Of a DNA stretch of 64,000 bases, positions 55,001-64,000 are shown piece by piece. Position 1 is the first letter of the stretch, and each line of letters opens with the position of its first letter. The notes beneath the pieces were generated by a model. That model was not told the origin of the DNA, ran no database searches, and saw only the letters and a list, made by a program, of their open reading frames with translations. Source of the DNA: Diplonema japonicum (taxonomy: Eukaryota > Euglenozoa > Diplonemea > Diplonemida > Diplonemidae); contig OZ025679.1 in assembly GCA_964019335.1 (NCBI GenBank), positions 547,608-611,607 on the forward strand, in the 5' to 3' direction. A program made the translations under genes and the position numbers.

Positions 55001-56719
55001 GACTCGTGCTCTAGAATAGGGCAGCCACTTGCTCTTGAGTTTACACCGTTTTACTGCCCACCTGAAATGGCTAAGAAGCGTAAAAACGGCAATGACTTAG
55101 CAGCGCACCCCTCGTTTGATTTGTGGAGCTTGGGAGCTGTGATTTACGAGTGTTTGTGTGGGGAACGGTTGTTCTCGTCTCATGACACATGCGAGTCTGT
55201 TGTAGACTGGCTTGCGAGTGAGGACCTTGTTGTCAACAATTTCGTGAACAGCAGGCTGCAACGTGCAACATCACTGAATCCGCTTCTAGGAACACTTCTG
55301 ACGGGAGTTCTTGTGTCAGATCCTATCTTGAGAAAGGACACACAATGGTGTTGGGAGTTGCTTGCAAGTGGCGGGTATCTGACTGATTCGGCACCCGCTC
55401 CTGTTGAGCTAAGGCCCTTTCCTAGCTCCGTGCCTCAGAATATCAGCTTATTAAAAATGTGTGAAACTGATTTCAGCGGCGAGGAAGCTTTATTCAAGAC
55501 AGTCGCCACGCCATGCTCGCTCATCACGGCGACAGCTATGTGTGAACCGCCAAGCACTATCCTCCTTGCTGATCACGACGCGTATTCGAGCCTCTCCTTG
55601 CTGCGAGCTTACTCCTTGCGAATGGACTATCACGGGCGGCTGCCTACCAACGACTACGACGATACTGATACCAATTGGCATTTCCCTCTGCACAGAGATA
55701 TTCAAGACCCCAGACACGAGAAGGAGCCCGATGCGAAGAAAGAATCATCGCAGGGCGATTGGGTGACGCGAAGCCCTTCTATCCTGCTGAAGACTTTTTC
55801 CTGGAAAGACCTGCAGAAGAGAATTGCGGACGTGTCAACTACGGGTGACGACCGTGATCAGAAGGCTTGCCTCACGCGACTGACGGACGATATCTCCCCG
55901 TTTTTTTCCGAATGGAAGAAGTCAGGTATTGCGTACAACCCAGTCAGCACTTTTTATGCGAAGAACCACACTCCGGTCCCTCGACAGAAGAACAAAAGAA
56001 CAGGATTGCCCGTGAACACAGGGGATGGCTCGCGTGACTTAGATTTTATTCGAACACTTCCAAAGACGATGAAGGCAGACACCCCTCCTAGCCGCATTGT
56101 GCCGAGGGAGAGGTGCTTCTGCGGGAAGTCTCTCGTGGGACAGCAGCTTCAAGATGTGCATAAGTCAATCACAACACGAATTACTAAGAAAGAAGGCATT
56201 GTGTGCGACAGCACACTCTGGATACAGCCCCCAGGCAGCCTCAAGACGTCGCAGGGGTCTCATCCCAAATGGGTGGCAGACGCAGATGCGCTTTTGGGAA
56301 TGGACAAAGCTGCTAAGTGCCCTAGTGGTCATGTGCTGAAGGATGTGAAGACGAGCATAGAAGTGACATATTGTGATTCATGCCACCAGACTTCTTTTCC
56401 GTGCTGCTCTTTCCTCAAGCACTGCGGCCTTTGCAGCTATCATCAGTGCGATGCTTGTTCTAAAGACATGAGGTCGGCTTTAAAGAGAAATCTGAAGCAC
56501 CTAGAGCACCCGCAAACACCTGCTCTGGCATCCATTGTGCAACGCCCCTTGGGCACGCCCGCTACTCCTTATGAGACATATGGCGGTGTCAAGATACCTG
56601 TGTCGGCAATGACGAAGGCACGCAACAAGTCGATTCAGCGAGACCGTGAAATGAAAGACAGCAGGTCTCCACCACGCCTCCACCTCAATAATGTGAACGG
56701 GAGGCCAAAGGTGATCTAG
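52012..56719 (+). CDS. EF-hand / WD40 / protein kinase / zinc-finger fusion
   Basis: Three exons: 52012-54120, 54152-54310 and 54347-56719; introns 31 nt (acceptor 3 bases further is also possible) and 36 nt; 1546 residues. Order: an EF-hand near 98 (DCDKDGKIDWMD loop), WD40 blades ~170-760 (ASLDKTIRVWDMF, SSGYGKEVCVWNPF, VQGRLIVWDI) broken by a Lys/Asp-rich insert, then a kinase domain ~831-1100 and C-terminal Cys clusters ~1343-1463 (RCFCGKS, CPSGHVL, YCDSC, CCSF, HQCDAC) like a degenerate C1/ZZ finger. The kinase keeps the VALK lysine, HGDIKSKN (Arg of HRD replaced by Gly), DLD for DFG, and PPEMA. The glycine loop is poor (RGTCNEV), so activity is uncertain. An ATG-GTG-TAG mini frame (52002) precedes the start. 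Confidence 0.8.
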
Positions 56720-56786
56720 TTGCGAAAGCGACAACTCCCTTTTTTTCTTTTTTTTTTCACCCTTCATCTTTTTATAGGTTTCAATT

Positions 56787-58928
56787 ATGACTCTCTGTAT
56801 ACTTGCCTCGGGCTTTCTTGTCGCTGCTGCTGCGCCTGCAGAGGTGGCTTGCAACGTGAGCACAGATGTGTACGCGTGCAACAGGCGCAACGTATGTGAG
56901 TGGTCCAGTGCGACGTTGTCTTGCGAGGTATCACCATGCGTGGCTCACCAGTGGGAGGCGGAGTGCAGGGCGGGCAACTGCGTGTGGGGGGGCGGGTCAT
57001 GCACAAGGAAGCACGATTGCTACTACCCTGGGGACCCGGCTGCTTGTGAGGCCGACCCCCTGTGTGTTCTGGAACAGGGGGTGTGCACCATGAAGAAGTG
57101 TGGCCACAACAACGAGCAGGACTGCTTGTCGGGCCCCCATATGTGCGTTTGGAACAACATCTTAGAGGAATGTGTAGAATGGCCTTCTTCACTTGGTGTT
57201 CCCGACACGGCAGTACCCACCACACCTCCTGACACACCTACTCCTACCGTGGGGTGTAGCAACAAGTACAACGAGAATGACTGTCTGTCGGGACCCGAAA
57301 TATTTGTTTGGGTCGAAATCCTAAGCAGGTGTTTTGACACTAGGACCGATACACCGCCCACAAGGAGTCCCTCCAACGCTCCCGACACTGCAGTCCCCAC
57401 CGTACCTCCTACCTCTTCCCCCACACCAGTCCCCACTCACGGTAGGACCTGCACACCAGAAACCATTGTCCCGATAGGCACTGCTGCTCCCACCCCGTTG
57501 CCAAACAAACCCGGCCAGCGGAGCCATGCTACCCTGGTGGGGGCAGTGCGAGCACATGCACGTCGAACCAGGCGACGTGGTGCCCGTCGATGGGGGGCAC
57601 GGTGCCAGCGCCCCCTCCGACTCCAACGCCGGCGACCCCTCCGCCCGGACCGTCTGCGAAGGCGGAGGAGGACAGCAGAATGATCGCCTACGTCGGGAAC
57701 TGGCAGGCCTGCCCCACGGACGCACAGATGAACGCCTGCACACACGTGCTCGTGTCCTTCGCGGTGTCCTACACGTGGAACCCCGGGAAGAACACCTGCA
57801 ACGAGCAATGCGAGATCACGTCGCCCGTGCCAGTGTGCGGGAACGCCCCGCAGCCTGCACTCGTGCAGAAGTGGCGCGCGGCAGGGAAGAAGGTAATCCT
57901 ATCCTTCGGCGGGGCCGGGATGGGGGGCTCTTGGGACGGGCTGGACGACTGCTGGGAGTACTGCTACGGGAAGGAGGACTCCGTGATCCAGCAGCTGGTG
58001 CAGATCGCAAAAGACCAAAACTTCGACGGGGTGGACATCGACTACGAGTACTACTACGAGGACGGGCAGAGGGGGTCCTCCTTCGCGAAGGGGGCACAGG
58101 CGCAGAAGTTCTTGAGGGACGTGACGGTCGGGCTGAGGCAGAGCCTCCCCTCCGGGAGCGAGGTCTCGCACGCCCCGATGGACATCGACATGAAGCAGGG
58201 GACCGGCTACTACAACGTCATCAAGGAGGTGGCGAGCTCCATGGACTTCCTCATGCCGCAGTACTACAACGGGGTGACCCGCCCCAACTCGGACGGGATC
58301 AACGGCGGGGTTTATGAGTCCGCCCTGGCACACTACAAGACCCTCGTGACGGACTGCTCGGGAACGACCCCACGAAGGTGGTCTTCGGCTTCTGCATCAG
58401 CGACTGCGGGGGGACCTCGTCGAACAGCAACGCGCAGCAGGCCATCAGCGTGATGGAGGACTTGAACAAGGAGTACGCCTGCAACGGGGGAGCCTTCTTC
58501 TGGGTCACCAACGGGGCCTGGTCACAGGCTGTCTCCAGCACCGTCACCCCTTCCAGGGGGTGCAAGGGTCACGGGAACAACAACCCCAACCCCGTTTCTA
58601 CCCCTGTCCGTACCCCTGTTCCTACCCCTCAGCCCACCCCTGCTCCTACCCCTCAGCCCACTCCTGCTCCTACCCCGAAGCCTGATGATGTTGTTGTTGT
58701 TGCTGATCCTCGCACCCGGTTCCCACCCCCGCTCCTACTCCTCAGCCCACCGCTGCCTCCACACCGGTCCCCACCTCGGACGCCCGCAGGGTCGGTGCAT
58801 GGGGTGGGTGCCTCTCGGACCCCAACTGCTGCGAGGCTGGACTGTCTTGCTACCAGCAGAACCAGTGGTGGGCCAGGTGTCTGTCTACTTGCAACTACGC
58901 ACCCGAGTGCGTGAAGATCGGCAACTGA
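56787..58928 (+). CDS. Secreted GH18 chitinase-like protein, reading frame broken three times
   Basis: Signal peptide at 1-20 (LCILASGFLVAAAAPAEV), Cys-rich repeats with a shared (D)CLSGP......W pattern, and Pro/Thr linkers, then a glycoside hydrolase 18 barrel from ~57680 (IAYVGNW, KKVILSFGG) with the complete DGVDIDYE catalytic motif near 58028. A PTPQPTPAP linker and a final Cys/Trp-rich module (CYQQNQWWARCLSTC) like a small carbohydrate-binding domain follow. GH18 enzymes cut chitin or related beta-1,4 GlcNAc polymers outside the cell. The frame shifts near 57520, 58353 and 58712; each looks like loss of one base, and no 31-40-nt GTAT intron explains them. Consensus errors in GC-rich DNA or a decaying gene are both possible. 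Confidence 0.75.
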
Positions 58929-59560
58929 AGGAACACAACAACAACAACAACATAGAAACAAAAGATATTAGTGCTCCCTTTTACTAAATAGATACGATAC
59001 GCGCAAACCCTTTGCTGTCGATCTTCCTTTTGAGGGAAGAACAACTATTATTTGTGCAGCGTGGCCAACGGTGTCGCCTGTTTACTTTTTTTTTTTCCCC
59101 GAATTTAAAAATTTATTTGTGTCCACTTGTGGTAAATGTTATTTTGTAAGAAGTACCATTCAAAAACTACGGCTCGGAGGAGCAGGGTGTGCAGATGATG
59201 ACACTTGTCCCTTCCCTTAACGCCGCTCTTTCAAAAAAGAAGGAAAAAAAAAGCCGAAAGCTTTCTCCTTTTTAATATATATTTGCTTCTAAAGCTTCTT
59301 CCTCTCTCTTTCTTTTGTTTCCTTTTCCCTTTCCTCTCAACGGTGAGTTCCCCCGCACACTGACCCTCTATCTCCCCTTTACCCCCTTTATGTATAGTGG
59401 AAAGCCAAATAAAACTCAGAAGGAGGAAGTGGGAGCTTCGCTTTTATAAAGGTATCTCCAAACTATTACTATTTCTACATCGAAGTCCGTCCCCTTCCAA
59501 CCGTCTACTGCTCCCTCGTCAACATCGACTATTTTGTTTTCATTGTAGCCATGTTTCGGG

Positions 59561-59594
<34 letters not shown>

Positions 59595-59727
59595 TCTACC
59601 TTTTTTTTTTCTTCCATCTCTTTTCTCGTGTTTTACTTTTTTACAGTATATTTTTGTGTTTTTTTTTCCCTCCCCCACCAGCAATCTTTTTCAATCTCCC
59701 AACACAAGGAAATGCGCATTTTGCGAA
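58929..59727. other. Gap between chitinase-like gene and repeat array
   Basis: About 800 bases with T-rich runs and an A run of more than 25 near 59562-59590. No supported gene; the plus-strand frame at 59397-59792 is mostly homopolymer and runs into the first repeat copy. Confidence 0.5.
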
Positions 59728-60798
59728 CAGAGTTTTGCACACGGCCTCCGATGACCCCCTTTGCGGAGTGCACCGTGACTTGTCCTCTCTGAGATGTGAA
59801 GTTTAAACAAAGGCACCTGGCTTGCACCCTCATTCTGGATTCTGGCTGCTTTCCCATGCGGCAGAGTGAACTTACCGCTGACGGGGAGAAGCACACACAG
59901 CATACACATCAGCCTGTTGTTGTCCACTCTTATTTTTCCGAAGAAAAACAGAGTTTTGCACACGGCCTCCGATGACCCCCTTTGCGGAGTGCACCGTGAC
60001 TTGTCCTCTCTGAGATGTGAAGATGAAAGGAAGGCAAAAGGCGGGGTGATTTCCGATGATGGGGTTTTGCACAATCACTCTGAGATTCTGAGTTTCTCGG
60101 TTTGAAAAGCTTTTTTCTTGTGATAAACACTTACCACTGGGAAACACTTTCCATGATGCACAAAGCACGTCATGCACCACTCTGACTTCTGTTTGATGAT
60201 TTCCAAACACACAATCACTTCACCAACGCTGATCCGTCTCTACCCTCCCTCCCTCCCCATGGGGTGGTTATCTTTTCCAACAGAGTTTTGCACACGGCCT
60301 CCGATGACCCCCTTTGCGGAGTGCACCTTGTCCTCTCTGAGATGTGAAGTTTAAACAAAGGCACCTGGCTTGCACCCTCATTCTGGATTCTGGCTGCTTT
60401 CCCATGCGGCAGAGTGAACTTACCGCTGACGGGGAGAAGCACACACAGCATACACATCAGCCTGTTGTCCACTCTTATTTTTCCGAAGAAAAACAGAGTT
60501 TTGCACACGGCCTCCGATGACCCCCTTTGCGGAGTGCACCGTGACTTGTCCTCTCTGAGATGTGAAGTTTAAACAAAGGCACCTGGCTTGCACCCTCATT
60601 CTGGATTCTGGCTGCTTTCCCATGCGGCAGAGTGAACTTACCGCTGACGGGGAGAAGCACACACAGCATACACATCAGCCTGTTGTCCACTCTTATTTTT
60701 CCGAGGAAAAACAGAGTTTTGCACACGGCCTCCGATGACCCCCTTTGCGGAGTGCACCGTGACTTGTCCTCTCTGAGATGTGAAGATGAAAGGAAGAC
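59728..60798. repeat. Direct repeat family, five copies, ~213-221 bp unit
   Basis: Copies start at 59728, 59949, 60281, 60494 and 60712, each beginning CAGAGTTTTGCACACGGCC and continuing through TGACCCCCTTTGCGGAGTGC and CTCTCTGAGATGTGAAG. Copies 1, 3 and 4 are full length (221, 213 and 218 bp); copies 2 and 5 switch after GATGTGAAG to a different tail (GATGAAAGGAAG). Copy 2 is followed by ~250 bp of unique sequence. High identity implies recent amplification. Open frames on both strands here just repeat the unit. Lying between secreted-protein genes and near the terminal array, it looks subtelomeric. Confidence 0.85.
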
Positions 60799-60962
60799 AA
60801 AAGGAGTGTTGGTTTACACCCTTATTCTGGATTCTGGCTGCTTTCCCAAACTTACCACTTTACTAACATGGGAGCACCCCACACACACACTCACACAATA
60901 CACAACAAAAAGGTTAACTTTTTAACAACAAAAAGACAAAAGACCAAAAAACCCCCACAAAA

Positions 60963-61604
60963 ATGAGCTCCCCTCTTGCTTTGTTGTCTGTGATGATGGC
61001 TGTGGTGGCTGTGGTTGGAGCAGCGGAGCCGATTCAGTGCGGGGGGATCGCAGGCCTTGGCTGCCCCTCTGGGTTGGAGTGCATCCCGGACCCTCGGAAC
61101 ACGGGGTGTGTGAAGGAGTGCGGGGTGGGAGCGGACTGCGGGGGGATCTGTGCGAGGAGGAAGTACGGGGAGTGCGGGGGGATCGCTGGGCTGAAGTGCA
61201 GGGGAGAGGAGATGTGTGTGGACACTGTGGCTGACGGGTGCAACGCAGGGTGCAACGGGAGGGACTGCCTCGGGAACTGCTTCGAGGTGAAGGTGGAGAA
61301 GGAGTGCGGGGGCTTTGCGGGGCTGCAGTGCGGGACTGGGGGGACCTGCATGTACAGGAAGGAGTGTAGCCCTGACTGCGGGGGTGCGGACTGCCTCGGG
61401 GTGTGCGCGAAGACAACCGGGCAGGCCTGTGGCGGGATCCACCCCACCACCTGCGGGGCGGACGAGGAGTGCTTCGACGTCGCGCACGATGGCTGCCACC
61501 CGGAGTGCAACGGGAGGGACTGCCTCGCCCTCTGCGGGAGGATCATGTTCGCAACAACCGCAGAGCTCCCCAGGAGAATTGTGAGGAGGGAGAGAAGAGA
61601 GTGA
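60963..61604 (+). CDS. Secreted Cys-rich protein with four CGGIAG repeats
   Basis: 213 residues. Signal peptide ~1-20 (LALLSVMMAVVAVVGAA). The mature part is four tandem ~45-residue modules, each starting CGGIAGL.C (third copy CGGFAGLQC, fourth CGGIHPTTC), with about eight cysteines and a closing CGG.C or RDC...C. Similar CGGI(A/Q)G modules occur in secreted proteins of fungi and other protists; role unknown, possibly wall or adhesive. Codon use is strongly G-rich (many GGG), like the flanking CAP gene and unlike genes left of 56 kb. The 5' leader is A-rich (AACAAAAAG stretches). Confidence 0.8.
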   Translation: MSSPLALLSVMMAVVAVVGAAEPIQCGGIAGLGCPSGLECIPDPRNTGCVKECGVGADCGGICARRKYGECGGIAGLKCRGEEMCVDTVADGCNAGCNGRDCLGNCFEVKVEKECGGFAGLQCGTGGTCMYRKECSPDCGGADCLGVCAKTTGQACGGIHPTTCGADEECFDVAHDGCHPECNGRDCLALCGRIMFATTAELPRRIVRRERRE

Positions 61605-62380
61605 ATGAATAAGAAAAAAGAGAAAAAAATATAGAGAATAAAAAAGAGACCCCCCCCCTCTCTCTCTATTTTTTTAACCATGATAGCAAACACCTCCTGT
61701 CCTGTGTGTCTCAAAAAGGGACGGTGTTTTTTTTTTGTTGGTGTTTGTTTTTGTTTTTGTTTTGAAAATCTTCAAGTTTTCTCCTTTTTTCTTTTTTAAA
61801 AAAAAAAGAAATAAAGGTGGGGGAAGGATGAGGGATTCCCGGATCAGGGACCCCCAGTCTCTCCTATACATTTCCCCTCCTTTCTTTTTCTTTAGGTGCG
61901 GCTTTGTTGCTAACACTCGCCCATCGCAAAATGAATTAATTCTTTTTCTTTTCTTTTCCTCCTCTCTCGATTTGTTGCTTTCTGCCAGATTATTGTCCCT
62001 TTTCCCAAAACCACACACACCCCTTCATGTGGCTCTTTCGAGGGTACTGATCCATGAAGGAGGGTGTGTGTTTGGGGGGAGGTGGCTCCTCTGTTGCAAT
62101 TACTTTCAACACTACCCATTTTTGTTTCCTTTTTAAAATTTTCTTCGTCGATAATTTCGAGAAGAATATATAACAGCCCAATGTGTTTTTCCATTCTATT
62201 TTCTAAGAACTTAAGCGATCGCTGCTTTTCCCTCTCTTTCTTTTTTTTTTCCCTTCTTCATTATATTGCATACTTTTTTTTTGTAAAAATAACACACACA
62301 CACACAGGTTTCTCTGAGGGGGGTATCGACAACAACAACAACAAAAGAAAAATAAAACAAACACACACAAGAATCACATC
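61605..62380. other. Intergenic, T/A-rich
   Basis: About 780 bases with T runs, C runs and a (CA)n stretch near 62292-62306 just before the CAP gene. No supported gene. Confidence 0.5.
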
Positions 62381-64000
62381 ATGCGGGTTCTGCTGCTGCT
62401 TCTCTGTGTGGTAAATGGGGTGCTGGGGAATCCCCCAATGTGCTTGACCTCGGAGCCTTCTTTGAGCGAACCTTTGTGCAAGTCTAAAATGTGCGTGGAG
62501 TGTAAGGGTAATCCTTGTTTACCGACGGAACCCGAAAGTGACGATCGAAACTGCAAGTCCTTTTCCTGCGGGGAGAACGATGCGGTCAAGAGGCAGTGCC
62601 CCTGTCACTGCAACAAAAATAGGGTTACGTCGTTGCCGAAGGTAACGGCCACGCGAAAATGCAAGGCGGACCTTGACGTGGGCAAGACGTGCGTGATGGA
62701 CGAGATGAACAAGGACCAGCAGGACGTGATCGAGAAGCTGCACAACGACTTCCGGAAGAAGCACGGGGCGTGCCCCTTGGTGTGGAACAAGGATCTTGCG
62801 AAGATGGCAAGAGACAGCACCAAGCTGATCCCGTACTGCGACCTAACCACCACGGGAAACCCCCACACGACCGGCCTCGGGGACGAGATCACCTTGGACG
62901 GCAAGAAGTACAGCAGGAAGGAGAACCTCCTGAGGGGCTATGGGAACCTCAGGGACAAGGATGGCTCGGGGGATTTCGACGGGGTGGACAACTGGAACTT
63001 TGCGACGGACGGCACCGCAAACGTGGGATCCTGGTACTGCGATGAGGCGGGGTGCTTCGACTACACGACGATGAAGGAGAAGACGGGGATCGTGGACGCG
63101 AATGGGAAGCCTGTGAGCGCGGCGAATGTGAAGACAGGGCACATGACGGCGATGCTGGACACGACAGCTGTGGCGATAGGGTGTGCTGCGTGCGAGTATA
63201 GGGGGTCGACTGTGTTTTCGCCCACCTTTACGAACTACTACTCGTTCTACACCCTGATGTGCCCGCAAACCCGCAAACCCGCAAACCCGCAAACCCGCAA
63301 ACCCGCAAACCCGCAAACCCGCAAACCCGCAAACCCGCAAACCCGCAAACCCGCAAACCCGCAAACCCGCAAACCCGCAAACCCGCAAACCCGCAAACCC
63401 GCAAACCCGCAAACCCGCAAACCCGCAAACCCGCAAACCCGCAAACCCGCAAACCCGCAAACCCGCAAACCCGCAAACCCGCAAACCCGCAAACCCGCAA
63501 ACCCGCAAACCCGCAAACCCGCAAACCCGCAAACCCGCAAACCCGCAAACCCGCAAACCCGCAAACCCGCAAACCCGCAAACCCGCAAACCCGCAAACCC
63601 GCAAACCCGCAAACCCGCAAACCCGCAAACCCGCAAACCCGCAAACCCGCAAACCCGCAAACCCGCAAACCCGCAAACCCGCAAACCCGCAAACCCGCAA
63701 ACCCGCAAACCCGCAAACCCGCAAACCCGCAAACCCGCAAACCCGCAAACCCGCAAACCCGCAAACCCGCAAACCCGCAAACCCGCAAACCCGCAAACCC
63801 GCAAACCCGCAAACCCGCAAACCCGCAAACCCGCAAACCCGCAAACCCGCAAACCCGCAAACCCGCAAACCCGCAAACCCGCAAACCCGCAAACCCGCAA
63901 ACCCGCAAACCCGCAAACCCGCAAACCCGCAAACCCGCAAACCCGCAAACCCGCAAACCCGCAAACCCGCAAACCCGCAAACCCGCAAACCCGCAAACCC
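62381..64000 (+). CDS. Secreted CAP (SCP/PR-1) domain protein running into an 8-bp repeat array; 3' end beyond window
   Basis: ATG 62381 gives a signal peptide (MRVLLLLLCVVNGVLG), a Cys-rich segment (~20-85), then a CAP domain ~100-292: VIEKLHNDFRKKHGACPLVW, LAKMARDSTKL and the CAP1-type GHMTAMLDTT followed by IGCAAC, ending YYSFYTLMCP. CAP proteins are extracellular, often sterol- or lipid-binding. From residue ~294 the frame continues without a stop as PANPQTRK repeats (24 nt = three 8-bp units) for about 246 residues to the window edge. Either the protein has a real repeat tail or the gene is interrupted by the array. No intron is needed. Confidence 0.75.
   Translation, partial: MRVLLLLLCVVNGVLGNPPMCLTSEPSLSEPLCKSKMCVECKGNPCLPTEPESDDRNCKSFSCGENDAVKRQCPCHCNKNRVTSLPKVTATRKCKADLDVGKTCVMDEMNKDQQDVIEKLHNDFRKKHGACPLVWNKDLAKMARDSTKLIPYCDLTTTGNPHTTGLGDEITLDGKKYSRKENLLRGYGNLRDKDGSGDFDGVDNWNFATDGTANVGSWYCDEAGCFDYTTMKEKTGIVDANGKPVSAANVKTGHMTAMLDTTAVAIGCAACEYRGSTVFSPTFTNYYSFYTLMCPQTRKPANPQTRKPANPQTRKPANPQTRKPANPQTRKPANPQTRKPANPQTRKPANPQTRKPANPQTRKPANPQTRKPANPQTRKPANPQTRKPANPQTRKPANPQTRKPANPQTRKPANPQTRKPANPQTRKPANPQTRKPANPQTRKPANPQTRKPANPQTRKPANPQTRKPANPQTRKPANPQTRKPANPQTRKPANPQTRKPANPQTRKPANPQTRKPANPQTRKPANPQTRKPANPQTRKP
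63262..64000. repeat. Perfect 8-bp tandem array (GCAAACCC)n, telomere-like
   Basis: About 92 uninterrupted copies of CCCGCAAA/TTTGCGGG reach the window edge. The unit resembles a telomeric motif (GGGTTTGC on the minus strand). However, the G-rich strand runs 5' to 3' leftward, towards the genes, opposite to what a right-hand chromosome end needs. Because 8 is not a multiple of 3 and no stop arises, all six frames are open, which explains the long CGFAGLRV frames on the minus strand. Confidence 0.95.

Noticed and set aside
57442-57518. 77-nt intron (GTAGGA...CCAG) explaining the first chitinase frame break
   Set aside because: Donor and length break every rule seen in the other 35 introns; a lost base near 57520 explains it more simply.
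62843-63996. Long minus-strand reading frames of CGFAGLRV repeats
   Set aside because: They are a by-product of the stop-free 8-bp array; the real gene evidence (signal peptide, CAP domain) is on the + strand.
63262-64000. Calling the array a chromosome-end telomere
   Set aside because: The G-rich strand runs 5' to 3' leftward; a right-hand telomere needs it to run rightward. Kept only as telomere-like.

Overview
This window is nuclear DNA of a unicellular eukaryote (protist) using the standard genetic code. It carries about 33 protein genes, every one on the + strand, packed tail to head with gaps mostly of 30-600 bases. Two features dominate. (1) I placed 35 introns by reading-frame continuity. 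All are 31-40 bases long, 34 of 35 begin GTAT (usually GTATGY), and almost all end in CAG. (2) More than 20 start codons lie only 2-15 bases downstream of an AG that looks like a splice acceptor (often CACAG or ACAG) with no matching donor upstream. One-strand gene arrays plus such acceptors recall lineages that trans-splice a leader onto polycistronic transcripts (Euglenozoa, dinoflagellates and relatives). The many tiny cis-introns do not fit an ordinary kinetoplastid, so I leave the lineage open.

Layout. 0-19 kb: PDZ/PH-like protein, zinc-ribbon protein, mitochondrial GcvT-fold protein, homopolymer-rich gap, coiled-coil protein with a degenerate nucleotide-cyclase domain, MSP-domain protein ending in a CaaX box, large membrane protein, kinesin-4-like motor, a 66-residue protein and a PAN-like membrane receptor. 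19.2-22.3 kb: low-complexity gap. 22.3-27.4 kb: TPR protein, three small or membrane proteins, and a three-PAS-domain protein with a myristoylation motif. 27.4-31.7 kb: gene-poor stretch with a decayed piggyBac element still bounded by TTAA and 13-bp inverted repeats. 31.7-56.7 kb: dense array with RNA-processing factors (Clp1, Isy1), organelle proteins (metaxin-like, RsfS/MALSU1-like, a basic candidate mitoribosomal protein), acyl-protein thioesterase, ankyrin protein, RING/B-box protein, beta-propeller, ankyrin-sirtuin fusion, and a 1546-residue EF-hand/WD40/kinase/zinc-finger fusion. 56.7-64 kb: a different, subtelomere-like zone of three secreted cysteine-rich proteins (GH18 chitinase-like, CGGIAG-repeat protein, CAP protein) with GGG/GAC-rich codon use, a ~215-bp repeat family, and a perfect 8-bp array (GCAAACCC)n running to the window edge and continuing the CAP reading frame.

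The genes do not form one pathway. Shared themes are mRNA processing, mitochondrial biogenesis, cytoskeleton/cilium-type coiled-coil and signalling proteins, and at the right end a secretome cluster. No tRNA, rRNA or CRISPR was recognised.
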